NCBI GenBank assembly: GCA_040902845.1
Contig: JBBDWM010000012.1
Location: 1-37,936 of the forward strand
From: JALYNX01 sp040902845
GTDB taxonomy: Bacteria > Actinomycetota > Acidimicrobiia > Spongiisociales > ZC4RG35
Direction: 5' to 3'
Length of the DNA stretch: 37,936 nucleotides
A model generated the notes under the pieces. The model made no database searches and had not been told where the DNA came from. It saw nothing but the letters and a program-made list of their open reading frames with translations. Positions 15,672 through 23,693 of the stretch are shown here, piece after piece. The translations under genes and the position numbers were made by a program. How positions within the stretch are numbered: the first letter of the stretch is position 1; each line of letters begins with the position of its first letter.

Positions 15672-16842
15672 AACCCTGGTTCTGGCGGCTCTCACCACCT
15701 GCTTCCTGCTCGGATTCGGGGGAACCGCTCTGGCCGCCGAGACCTCTTCCTCCGATCTGGTCATCATCCGTGAGGGCGACACCGTCGACGACGATCTCTA
15801 CGCCGCCGGGCTGCGGGTTCTAATCGAAGGCGTTGTGGACGGTGACCTGGTCGCCTTCGCCGCTGAAGAGGTCGTGATCACAGGTGAGGTGACGGGAAGT
15901 GTCCTTGCGATTGCACCGAAGGTCACCGTTGAGGGCACGGTTGGTGGGTCGCTTCGGATGAGCGGCAGGGAGTTGGTCGTGGCCGGGCACGTTGGAAAGG
16001 ACGTAGTCGCGGCCGTGATCGGTGCCGGGTTCGGGCCGGCTTCGAATGTGACCGGCGATGTTGTGGTCTGGGCGTTCAACCTGACAGCCGAAGGAGGCAT
16101 CGGTGGAGATTTGGAAGGCACCCAACGCCGGGTCTCACTCGAGGGCGAGGTAGGCGGCGATGTCAACGTGAGTGCCGGCAAGCTCGCCATCACCGGCCCC
16201 CTATCCGTCGGCGGTGATCTCGACTACCGATCGGCAACAGTGGCCTCGGGCCTCGACCAGGCCACTGTTGGTGGCGCGGTGGTCCACAAGACACCGATGC
16301 CTCCCAACATCACGATCCGGGCACTGGGTCTTCTCACCCGGTTCCTGGTGATTCTTGGTCTGACGGCGGCGGCCCTTTTGGTTGCGTGGGGATGGCCGGG
16401 GCGAACCGCGCTGACGGGTGAAAGGGCAGCGGCGAGGCCTTTCAAGGCTTATGGCCGCGGTGCGCTGATCGCGCTGACCCCGGTGCTCCTCGCCGGGGTA
16501 GCCGCAATGATCGTGGCGGTGGCTCCGGCGCCGGCCAGCCTCCCATTGCTCGCCATATTCGTGCCCTTGGTGGTGGTGACCGCAGGGATCATCCTCGCCC
16601 TTTCCCTGGTGGCAGGGGCTCCGGCGGTTCTCGTGCTGGGTCGCTTGGTTCCCGGCGAGCGAGGGATGTACGGCGCAATCGCCTTGGGGTCGTTGTTGGC
16701 CGGAGTTCTCTGGATGGTCCCACTGGTGGGCTGGATCGTCCCTCTAATAATCCTCCCCTGGGGACTCGGTGCCTGGATACTCTCGTTCAAGGCGGAGGCT
16801 CAGCCCGAGGAAAGCCTGGGTATTCCGAGCCCGGTCAGTTGA
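15655..16842 (+). CDS. Bactofilin-like repeat protein with signal peptide and membrane domain
   Basis: 395 aa from ATG 15655, overlapping nuoN by 17 nt. A signal peptide (RTLVLAALTTCFLLGFGGTALAAE region) is followed by ~170 residues of short alternating strands with repeated V.G.V.GD-type turns (VDGDLVAF, VTGSVLAI, VGGSLRMS, VGGDVNVS). This resembles the bactofilin/polymer-forming right-handed beta-helix. The C-terminal ~140 residues hold four to five TM helices with Pro/Gly-rich loops. The export signal, unlike in cytoplasmic bactofilins, would put the helix outside the membrane. The function is unknown; co-transcription with complex I is suggestive only. The end overlaps the convergent GH3 gene by 8 nt. 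Confidence 0.78.
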   Translation: MRSRSRTLVLAALTTCFLLGFGGTALAAETSSSDLVIIREGDTVDDDLYAAGLRVLIEGVVDGDLVAFAAEEVVITGEVTGSVLAIAPKVTVEGTVGGSLRMSGRELVVAGHVGKDVVAAVIGAGFGPASNVTGDVVVWAFNLTAEGGIGGDLEGTQRRVSLEGEVGGDVNVSAGKLAITGPLSVGGDLDYRSATVASGLDQATVGGAVVHKTPMPPNITIRALGLLTRFLVILGLTAAALLVAWGWPGRTALTGERAAARPFKAYGRGALIALTPVLLAGVAAMIVAVAPAPASLPLLAIFVPLVVVTAGIILALSLVAGAPAVLVLGRLVPGERGMYGAIALGSLLAGVLWMVPLVGWIVPLIILPWGLGAWILSFKAEAQPEESLGIPSPVS

Positions 16843-19201
16843 CCTTGACCGTCCCGTCGAACTTCTTCATCGGGAGGCGACCCGAAGGGTCAGGGATCAC
16901 CGTGAATGAGCCGGCTTCCACCAGGTCGACCGACGACGTGCCGACGAAGACATCGATCCTTCCCGGCTCAACCACATAGCGAAGAGCACGATCATGAAAC
17001 CCGATCTGGCCGATCGGGAGGCAGAACGTGACCAGCTTGGAGTCCCCGGCGGTCAGCTCGACTCTGGCGAACCCTTTCAGCTCCAGAACCGGGCGGGTGA
17101 CACTGGCTGCCGGATCGCGAACATACAACTGAACGACCTCGTCTCCATCACGATGCCCGGCGTTCTTGACCCTGGCTGTAACGGTGACGGTGTCGTTCCA
17201 TCCGACCTCGCCGCTCGTTGCGGTGACATCCGAGATCTCGAATGTCGTGTAGCTGAGCCCGTGCCCGAAGGGGTATAGGGGCCCCGCCGGCCCGTCCACA
17301 TAGTCACCCTTCCAATGGGAGCGCCCTCCCGACACCTTGTGCCCGTAGAAGACCGGGATCTGGCCGACCGTACGCGGATGCGACAAGGGGAGCTTTCCGC
17401 CCGGGTTGAACTCGCCGGTGAGCACATCCACTATCGCACCAGCCCCCTCCTGGCCTGGAAGCCATGCAGCGATCACCGCGGAGCAGTTCTCATGGGCCCA
17501 TACGCTCGCCGACGGTCGACCGGTGACCAGCACGAGGACCACCGGAGTTCCCGTGGCCACCACCGCTCGGATCAACTCCTCTTGGACGCCGGGAAGATCG
17601 AGCGACAGCCGGTCTCTGCCCTCTCCGCTCGTGCAGTCCTCGGTGAGACCCGCCTTGTCGCCCATCACCATGACCGCCACTTCGGATGCAGCGGCGAAAG
17701 CGACGGCTTCCTCGAACCCGGTCCGTGAGTCACCCTGGACGTCACATCCCTGGGTGTAGACCACTTTTCCTCTCGACCGATCCTGGAGGGCCTCGAACAC
17801 CGTCGATATCGGTCGTGACCCTCCATCGATCTCGGCGCCGTCGGGAAGGGGAATGGAAAAGACGTTCTCTCGATTTCGCATCTCCATTAGCGATTCGATG
17901 TGGGCCGGATAGGTGTAGTCACCAAACATGTTGCGGGCGTCATGGGCGTTGGGCCCGATCACTGCGACCGAACTGAGCTCGGCGATCAGCGGGAGGACGC
18001 CGTCGTTCTTGAGGAGCACCATGCTCTTACGGGCGATTCTTGTCGCCAATTCCTTGTGGAACGGGGTGTCGATGACCGAGGAGACCGCATCCGGCTCGAC
18101 AAACGGATGATCGAAGAGACCCAGATCGAACTTGGCGCCAAGAACCCGCTTCACTGCGGCGTCCACAGTCGATTGGCTCACCGCGCCTGATGTGATGGCT
18201 TCCGCGAGCGGGTCTCCGTAGCAGTCGGTGCTGGGCAACTCGACATCCAATCCCGCGGTCAGGGCGATCGCTGCGGCCTCGGAGCCGTCCTCCGCAAGGT
18301 GGTGGTAGTCGGCCAGTTGCCGGACAGAGAAGTAGTCCGAGACCACGGAGCCGTCGAAACCCCACGCGTCCCGCAGCAATCCGGTCAACAGCTCCCCATC
18401 GGCGGCACAAGGCACACCGTCGAGCTCGTGATAGCCGTTCATCACCGACTGCAAGTTCGCGGTTTTCACCGCTGCCTCGAATGGGTGGAGATACACGTCG
18501 CGCAACTCACGGGCGGGGATGTGGGCCGGCGCCCAGTTCAGCCCGCCTTCCGATGCCCCGTATCCGACGAAATGTTTGGCGGTGGCGATCACGCCTTCGG
18601 TTAGATGGTCACCCTGCAGGCCACGGACGAAGGAAACTCCCATCCTTGCCACCAGATGGGCGTCCTCCCCAAAGGTCTCCTCGATCCGGCCCCATCGCGG
18701 GTCCCGGCAAACGTCCAGCACGGGCGAAAGACCCTGGTGTGCGCCCATCGCCCTCATCTGGACCCGCACCACATCGGCCATGGCCTCGGCCAGATCGGGC
18801 TCCCAGCTGCTGGCAACGCCGATCGCTTGGGGGAAGACCGTCGATTCGCGTGTCATGAGACCGGAACAAATCTCCTCGTGGACGATGGCCGGGATGCCGA
18901 GACGGGTCTCGTTCACCAGAAAACTCTGGATGGAATTGGCCACACGGGCCGCCCCCTCAGAATCGAGACTGCTGGCACCCGACACTCTGGTGACATGTCC
19001 CAAACCGCTCCGCAGGAGCGCATCGGCCTTGTCGGGAGAAAGCGCGTTGCCGTCGAGGAGTTGGAAGACCCAAACACTTCCGAGTTGGGCGAGCTTCTCC
19101 TCCAATGTCATGCGGTCGAGCAAGTCCTCGACCCGGTCCGGGGTGGGCAGCCCTGGGTTTCGATAGGCCGGTTGCTGGCCGTCGGCGGTGAGCGCGGTCA
19201 T
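16835..19201 (-). CDS. GH3 beta-glycosidase (beta-xylosidase/beta-glucosidase type)
   Basis: 788 aa, no signal peptide, so cytoplasmic. The N-terminal TIM-barrel has the GH3 landmarks GLSPVLDVCRDPRWGRIEE (~157-175), ATAKHFVGYG (~206) and the nucleophile in GSVVSDYFSV (D289). The second alpha/beta domain starts around KSMVLLKNDGVLPL, and a C-terminal fibronectin-III-like domain contains DGDEVVQLYVRDP and ELKGF. The start overlaps the permease stop (ATGA), so it is the last gene of the sugar operon, exactly as bxlA ends the xylobiose operon bxlEFGA of Streptomyces. It likely trims imported beta-linked xylo- or gluco-oligosaccharides; specificity cannot be read from sequence alone. Confidence 0.9.
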   Translation of the reverse strand: MTALTADGQQPAYRNPGLPTPDRVEDLLDRMTLEEKLAQLGSVWVFQLLDGNALSPDKADALLRSGLGHVTRVSGASSLDSEGAARVANSIQSFLVNETRLGIPAIVHEEICSGLMTRESTVFPQAIGVASSWEPDLAEAMADVVRVQMRAMGAHQGLSPVLDVCRDPRWGRIEETFGEDAHLVARMGVSFVRGLQGDHLTEGVIATAKHFVGYGASEGGLNWAPAHIPARELRDVYLHPFEAAVKTANLQSVMNGYHELDGVPCAADGELLTGLLRDAWGFDGSVVSDYFSVRQLADYHHLAEDGSEAAAIALTAGLDVELPSTDCYGDPLAEAITSGAVSQSTVDAAVKRVLGAKFDLGLFDHPFVEPDAVSSVIDTPFHKELATRIARKSMVLLKNDGVLPLIAELSSVAVIGPNAHDARNMFGDYTYPAHIESLMEMRNRENVFSIPLPDGAEIDGGSRPISTVFEALQDRSRGKVVYTQGCDVQGDSRTGFEEAVAFAAASEVAVMVMGDKAGLTEDCTSGEGRDRLSLDLPGVQEELIRAVVATGTPVVLVLVTGRPSASVWAHENCSAVIAAWLPGQEGAGAIVDVLTGEFNPGGKLPLSHPRTVGQIPVFYGHKVSGGRSHWKGDYVDGPAGPLYPFGHGLSYTTFEISDVTATSGEVGWNDTVTVTARVKNAGHRDGDEVVQLYVRDPAASVTRPVLELKGFARVELTAGDSKLVTFCLPIGQIGFHDRALRYVVEPGRIDVFVGTSSVDLVEAGSFTVIPDPSGRLPMKKFDGTVKVN

Positions 19202-20055
19202 CCCTTGACTCCTCCTGCGGTGAGACCGCTCACGATCTGACGTTGGGCGATGAAATAGAAGACCAGGGCGGGGATCATCGCCAGCGTTGTGTAGGCCAGG
19301 ATCATGGCGGTGTCAGTCACGTACTGGGCCGAGATGTTGTTGACCCCGATCGGAAGCGTCCATTCCTCGGGTTTGATCAGCACCAAGAGCGGAAGCAGAA
19401 AGGCGTTCCAACTACCCACGATGGTGAGAACGGCAATTGTGCTCAACACCGGACGCGACAAGGGGAGCATCACCGACCAATAGAAGCGCAGCGGCCCGCA
19501 GCCGTCGATGGCCGCAGCGTCCTCGAGATCGCGGGGAATGCTACGGAAGAAGGGCCGCAGGATCACGATCGAGAGAGGTAGGCCGAAAGCGGCCTGGGGC
19601 AGGGCGACACCGAGTGGATTGTTGAGCAACCCGGTCTGACGGAGGGTGATGAAGAGCGGGAGGATCGCCACCGCCACCGGGAACAAAAGGCCGAGTGTGA
19701 ACAGTGTGTAGATCACTTCACGTCCCCGGAATCGGTAGCGAGCGATGACGAATGCGGCCAGGGAGGCAGCCGGTAGCACCAGGATGGTGGCGACCAGGGC
19801 GATGACCACGCTGTTCCTCAGTTGCGAGTAAAAAGCAGGGTTGGACAGGGTTGTCTGGTAGTTGCTCCAAACCCAGGGGTCGGGGAATCCCACTGGGTCG
19901 GCTGCCAGCTGTCCATTGCTCCTAAAGCCGCCAAGCACCGAGAATGTGAGCGGGATCACGATCACCAAGAGCACGGCTACTGCCACCGCATAGAGAAGAA
20001 ATCGTCCGAAGCCACGCCTCGGTGCTAGAGCTGGAACGGTGGTCGTGGTGGTCAT
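19198..20055 (-). CDS. Sugar ABC transporter permease (MalG type)
   Basis: 285 aa, six TM helices. The cytoplasmic EAA loop that contacts the ATPase is visible as DLEDAAAIDGCGPLRFYWSVMLPLSRP. The N-terminus has a Thr-rich lead (MTTTTTVPALAP) before the first helix (LLYAVAVAVLLVIVIPLTF). It pairs with the MalF-type permease encoded 1 nt upstream and corresponds to bxlG in the Streptomyces comparison. Its stop overlaps the GH3 start by 4 nt. Confidence 0.92.
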   Translation of the reverse strand: MTTTTTVPALAPRRGFGRFLLYAVAVAVLLVIVIPLTFSVLGGFRSNGQLAADPVGFPDPWVWSNYQTTLSNPAFYSQLRNSVVIALVATILVLPAASLAAFVIARYRFRGREVIYTLFTLGLLFPVAVAILPLFITLRQTGLLNNPLGVALPQAAFGLPLSIVILRPFFRSIPRDLEDAAAIDGCGPLRFYWSVMLPLSRPVLSTIAVLTIVGSWNAFLLPLLVLIKPEEWTLPIGVNNISAQYVTDTAMILAYTTLAMIPALVFYFIAQRQIVSGLTAGGVKG

Positions 20056-20056
20056 G

Positions 20057-21001
20057 TCAGCCGGTCAGAGCTCCCTGAAGGTCACGCCGCAGCACGAAGC
20101 GCTGGTAGAAGAGAGCCACGATCAAGGAGAGCCCGAAGACGATCACCGAGACCGCGCTGGCATATCCGAACTGCCCCCGCCGAAAGGCCCAGTCGACCAG
20201 GTAGGTGGCCATTGTCGAGGAGGCGTTCACCGGTCCACCCTTGGTCGTCACCCAGATCAGGTCGAACAGTTGGAGGGCGCCGATTATGGAGAGGAACATC
20301 GACACCCTGATCGTCGGGCCCAACAGAGGCAAGGTCACGTATCGAAAACCCTGCCACCAGGTGGCGCCGTCGATGGCGGCTGCCTCCTCCAGTTCGGTGG
20401 GGATCAATTGCAGCCCGGCCAGGATCAACACCATGTGGAATCCGAAGTACTTCCAGGAGATGACGAAGAAGAGGCTGTAGAGGACGATGTTGGGGTCAGC
20501 CAGCCACTCGTGGGTGAGACCCTGCCCTCCGACCGAGGCCAGGATCTGGTCGAAGAGCCCTTCTGGACGGTAGATCTGACGCCAGACGACACCGGTGACC
20601 ACTTCGGAGAGCACGAAGGGGGCGAAATACATGGTTCGGAACAACCCTTTGCCCTTCAGGTTCCGGCTGAGCAGTACCGCCAGGGCCACTGCGAACGGGA
20701 TCTGGAGCAGCAACGAGAGCCCGATGATGATTGCGTTGTGCCGGATGGCCTCGATGAACAGCGGGTCGGCGAAGGCCTTCTGGAAGTTCCCGAATCCCAC
20801 CCAATTGGTCAGAGGCTCCAAACCATTCCAATCGAACCCGCTGTAGCGGAAGCTCTGTGTGATCGGGTAGAGGACGAAGACCGAATAGAGAATCACTGCA
20901 GGGAGGAGAAAGCCGACGATCACGGGCCAGGGGGCGACCCCGGGGGCACCCTTGACACGACCGCTCCGACTCGAGGCGGAAATGTTGTTCTGCGTGGTCA
21001 A
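20057..21001 (-). CDS. Sugar ABC transporter permease (MalF type)
   Basis: About 314 aa from TTG 21001. The longer frame opens with a GTG at 21049, but that codon lies inside the right arm of a strong hairpin following the binding-protein gene and has no ribosome-binding site, so I prefer the TTG; the start is uncertain. Six TM helices begin at PWPVIVGFLLPAVILYSVFV. The EAA loop reads ELEEAAAIDGATWWQGFRYVTLPLLGP. It forms the channel together with the MalG-type permease. Confidence 0.88.
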   Translation of the reverse strand: MTTQNNISASSRSGRVKGAPGVAPWPVIVGFLLPAVILYSVFVLYPITQSFRYSGFDWNGLEPLTNWVGFGNFQKAFADPLFIEAIRHNAIIIGLSLLLQIPFAVALAVLLSRNLKGKGLFRTMYFAPFVLSEVVTGVVWRQIYRPEGLFDQILASVGGQGLTHEWLADPNIVLYSLFFVISWKYFGFHMVLILAGLQLIPTELEEAAAIDGATWWQGFRYVTLPLLGPTIRVSMFLSIIGALQLFDLIWVTTKGGPVNASSTMATYLVDWAFRRGQFGYASAVSVIVFGLSLIVALFYQRFVLRRDLQGALTG

Positions 21002-21019
21002 TATCTGGCTCGAGGTTGA

Positions 21020-21048
21020 TGGAGGGCCGCCTGGTGGGCGGCCCTCCA
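21020..21048. other. Intercistronic hairpin between binding-protein and permease genes
   Basis: TGGAGGGCCGCC (21020-21031) and GGCGGCCCTCCA (21037-21048) form a perfect 12-bp stem with a 5-nt loop, 29 nt past the binding-protein gene (which ends at 21077 on the minus strand). No T-run follows on the minus strand, so it more likely protects the upstream mRNA segment from 3' decay (as in malE-malF) or partly terminates, giving more binding protein than permease. Confidence 0.65.
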
Positions 21049-21076
21049 CAACTTGCTATCAGATTACGCCGACGGA

Positions 21077-22444
21077 TCAGCCCGCAGCCGCGCTGGTTAT
21101 GGCCTCGGTGACCTCTTCTGGGGTCGCCGTGCCGGCAAAGAGCGTTGCCACTGCGTCATTCACCGCGGCACCGAGCTCCGGGGAGAAGAACTGATCCAGA
21201 TAGAGCTGGACGAAGCTCGCCTGGCCCAGGCCCTCGAGGACCGCCAGCTGGTAGGGGTCGGTGATCGACACCTCTGAGCCCTTGGTCACGGGGAGGGTGG
21301 TGCCGGTCTCTCCAACCCGGATCGCCTGATCGAGGCTGGTGATGTACTCGAGGAACTGCACTGCCTCGGGTGGGGCGTCCTTGCCCACCGCGAACCCGTC
21401 ACCGCCGCCGAAACCGTCGGTCCCGGCTCCAGCGCCGCCTTCCACTGCGGGGAAGGGGAACCACCCGAACTCACCCGGGAGTCGGTCGGCGATGGGATCC
21501 TCCGGTGTGCCTATCCCGGACTGGTTGGCGTAGGCGCCCGGGCCCCATTGGCCCATGAGGCTGATCGCAGCCTGACCGGTGCCAATGGTCCCGGACTCGC
21601 CGTCGGGCCCGTCCCACGGTGCCGCCAGGAATCCCGGCTGGAATGGCTCCATGTCGATTAGACGCTTGAGTTGGTTGCCCGCCTCGACGAACTCGGGGGT
21701 GTTGAAGTCGAGGTCGGAGGCCACCTGGCTCATCCCGGCCTCACCACTCTCCCGGATCATCAGATACGAGTAGTAGAAGTGTGCAGGCCACTTGTCCCCG
21801 GCACCCACTGCGATCGGGGTGATTCCGGCGTCCTTCAGCGCCTGGACGTCCTTGAGGAACTCGTCCCAGGTCGCCGGTGGGGCGTCGATCCCGGCCTGTG
21901 TGAACAGGTCCTTGTTGTACCAGAAGCCGACCATTCCCAGGTTGAAGGGGATGCCGTACTGGACACCGTCCACCTGATAGAGGCCGACGGCGCCTTCGTT
22001 GAGGTTGCCCACGAATCCCGACGAAAGATCCGTGATGTCCTGAACCAGGCCGGCCTCGACCTGCTCCCGCAGACCGCCACCGCCCCAGGATTGGTACAGG
22101 TCAGGGACTTCGCCCGCCTGGAGGTTGGTCTGAAGCGCAGCCTTGAACGCCTCGTTCTCCATCACAGTGATGTTGATCGTGACGTTGGGGTGGGCCGCCA
22201 TGAACTCATTGGCCATATCGGACCAGAGCGTCATCATCGGGTCGGTGTTTTGGATGTGCCACCAATCGATGGTGACCGGCTCCATTGATTCCGCAGTCGT
22301 GGTCGTGGCTTCGGCCCCGGTGCTCGTCGTGGCCGCCGGTTCCCCGGTCGTGGTGGTCTCGTCTGCCGTCCCATCGCCGCATGCCGCGACGATCAGGATC
22401 AGCATGGCCACCAAGGCCAGCTTCTTCGTGCGTATTCGATTCAT
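21077..22444 (-). CDS. Sugar-binding lipoprotein of ABC transporter (family 1)
   Basis: 455 aa. The lipoprotein signal has lipobox IVAAC with the acylated C22, followed by a Thr/Glu-rich linker (~25-55). The mature part starts VTIDWWHIQNTDPMMTLW and contains the family-1 features WNYKDLF-like GFWYNKDLFTQAGI and PATWDEFLKDVQALKDAGI. GGAAGGAG precedes the ATG. It is the first gene of the transporter operon, with a LacI-type operator 51 nt upstream of its start. The position matches bxlE, which binds xylobiose. Here arabino- or xylo-oligosaccharides are likely because of the adjacent GH51 and GH3 genes, but the ligand is inferred. Confidence 0.92.
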   Translation of the reverse strand: MNRIRTKKLALVAMLILIVAACGDGTADETTTTGEPAATTSTGAEATTTTAESMEPVTIDWWHIQNTDPMMTLWSDMANEFMAAHPNVTINITVMENEAFKAALQTNLQAGEVPDLYQSWGGGGLREQVEAGLVQDITDLSSGFVGNLNEGAVGLYQVDGVQYGIPFNLGMVGFWYNKDLFTQAGIDAPPATWDEFLKDVQALKDAGITPIAVGAGDKWPAHFYYSYLMIRESGEAGMSQVASDLDFNTPEFVEAGNQLKRLIDMEPFQPGFLAAPWDGPDGESGTIGTGQAAISLMGQWGPGAYANQSGIGTPEDPIADRLPGEFGWFPFPAVEGGAGAGTDGFGGGDGFAVGKDAPPEAVQFLEYITSLDQAIRVGETGTTLPVTKGSEVSITDPYQLAVLEGLGQASFVQLYLDQFFSPELGAAVNDAVATLFAGTATPEEVTEAITSAAAG

Positions 22445-22494
22445 CTGTCTTCTCCTTCCCCACGCTGCCGTGAGGGCTCTCGTCTCTGCTCGGT

Positions 22495-22508
22495 TGAAAT
22501 CGTTTTCA
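22495..22508. promoter_or_regulatory. LacI-family operator upstream of the sugar operon
   Basis: The 14-mer TGAAATCGTTTTCA has perfect TGAAA/TTTCA half-sites around a central CG, the standard form of a LacI-family operator. It lies between the end of the lacI gene and the binding-protein gene, where it would block transcription of the transporter and GH3 genes. Confidence 0.75.
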
Positions 22509-22556
22509 TCCGGTCATGGTCGTTTCCTGCTCAATTTCCTCCTCCTCGGTTTCCTG

Positions 22557-23570
22557 TCAGGTCGGGATGGCCCGGCAGGACTGCCGGACCACCAACTCGG
22601 TGGGCAGTGTCAGGTGGATTGGGTGGCTGTCGGGCTCGTTGATGAGAGCGACGAGGAGCTTTGCCGCCTCGTAACCCATCTCTTGGATCGACTGGTCGAT
22701 CGTGGTGAGTGGCGGTGTGGTCAGGGCCGACTCAGGGATGTTGTCGAATCCGATGACCGACAGATCCTGGGGGACCTCCAAACCCATCTCATTCGCGACC
22801 CGCATGGTTTGGATGGCCGAGACGTCGTTGGCCGCAAAGATGGCTGTGGGCCGGGCGGTCAACTGGAGCAGCTCCCGCGCCGGCGACCGCGCCGACTCCT
22901 CGGTGTACCCACCGACGCGAACCAGATTCGGATCGAATGGGATGCCTGCCCTGGTCAGGGCCTCGCGGTATCCGTGTTCACGGCGACGGGCGGACTCGAG
23001 ATCGCTGCGGCCGGCGAGGAACCCGATGCGGCGGTGCCCCAGCTCGATTAGGTACTCGGTCGCCGCCATGGCCCCCTGGAGGTTCTCCGAGTCGACTGTC
23101 GGCATCGCGGATGAGCCGGTATGAGGGTCGACGGCGACGACCGGCGCACTGGTGCTCACATCGACGACTGTGGGGGTGACCAACATGGTGCCGTCGGTCA
23201 GGGTGCCGCTGAGTCTGGAGAGATAGCGACGCTCCCAGCCGGCATCGTCCTCGACGTGGCCTCCACCGGAGTAGACGATGAGCTCATACCCGGTGCCACG
23301 GATTGCCCGGGCCGCCCCTTTGAGCAACTCGGCGCTGAACGGCTCGATATCGGCAACGATGATTCCGATCACGTTGGTTCGCCGGCTGCGGAGACTTCTA
23401 GCCACCAGACTCGACTCGTAGCCAAGGTCGTCGATGACGGCCTGGACCCGAGAAGAGGTTCCTGGGGCAACCCCGTAGCGCCCGTTGACGACCCTGGAGA
23501 CGGTCGCGATGGAGACACCGGCCTGGGCTGCCACATCTCCGATTGTCGCTCGCACCTGATGTCTCCTCAT
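22557..23570 (-). CDS. LacI-family transcriptional regulator of the sugar locus
   Basis: 337 aa from ATG 23570 (AAAGG just upstream); the longer frame to 23639 would run through the operator and is rejected. The N-terminal helix-turn-helix and hinge are clear: ATIGDVAAQAGVSIATVSRVVNG, then the LacI hinge region VARSLRSRRTNVIGIIV. The sugar-binding core contains AVVAVDPHTG, GHRRIGFLAG, AIFAANDVSAIQTMR and VPQDLSVIGFDN. It probably controls the downstream transporter operon through 22495-22508, and itself through a half-conserved site at 23600-23613. It corresponds to bxlR. Confidence 0.93.
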   Translation of the reverse strand: MRRHQVRATIGDVAAQAGVSIATVSRVVNGRYGVAPGTSSRVQAVIDDLGYESSLVARSLRSRRTNVIGIIVADIEPFSAELLKGAARAIRGTGYELIVYSGGGHVEDDAGWERRYLSRLSGTLTDGTMLVTPTVVDVSTSAPVVAVDPHTGSSAMPTVDSENLQGAMAATEYLIELGHRRIGFLAGRSDLESARRREHGYREALTRAGIPFDPNLVRVGGYTEESARSPARELLQLTARPTAIFAANDVSAIQTMRVANEMGLEVPQDLSVIGFDNIPESALTTPPLTTIDQSIQEMGYEAAKLLVALINEPDSHPIHLTLPTELVVRQSCRAIPT

Positions 23571-23599
23571 CGCCTTTCGGCGGGTGTTGATAACGATGT

Positions 23600-23613
23600 C
23601 GAGAACGTTTTCA
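23600..23613. promoter_or_regulatory. Weaker LacI-type operator upstream of lacI
   Basis: CGAGAACGTTTTCA keeps the right half-site TTTCA and central CG, with 3 of 5 matches to TGAAA on the left. It lies 30 nt upstream of the lacI start, in line with autoregulation. It is less symmetrical than the site at 22495-22508. Confidence 0.45.
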
Positions 23614-23693
23614 ACACTAGACAGAAACGTTGCCGCCATGGCGCCGAAAGACGAAGGATTCTTTGGGCCCCGAGGGCCCGGGCGAGCTCACGC

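Noticed and set aside
20039..21019. 326-codon plus-strand frame opposite the MalF-type permease
   Set aside because: Mirror of a well-supported permease; no independent motif.
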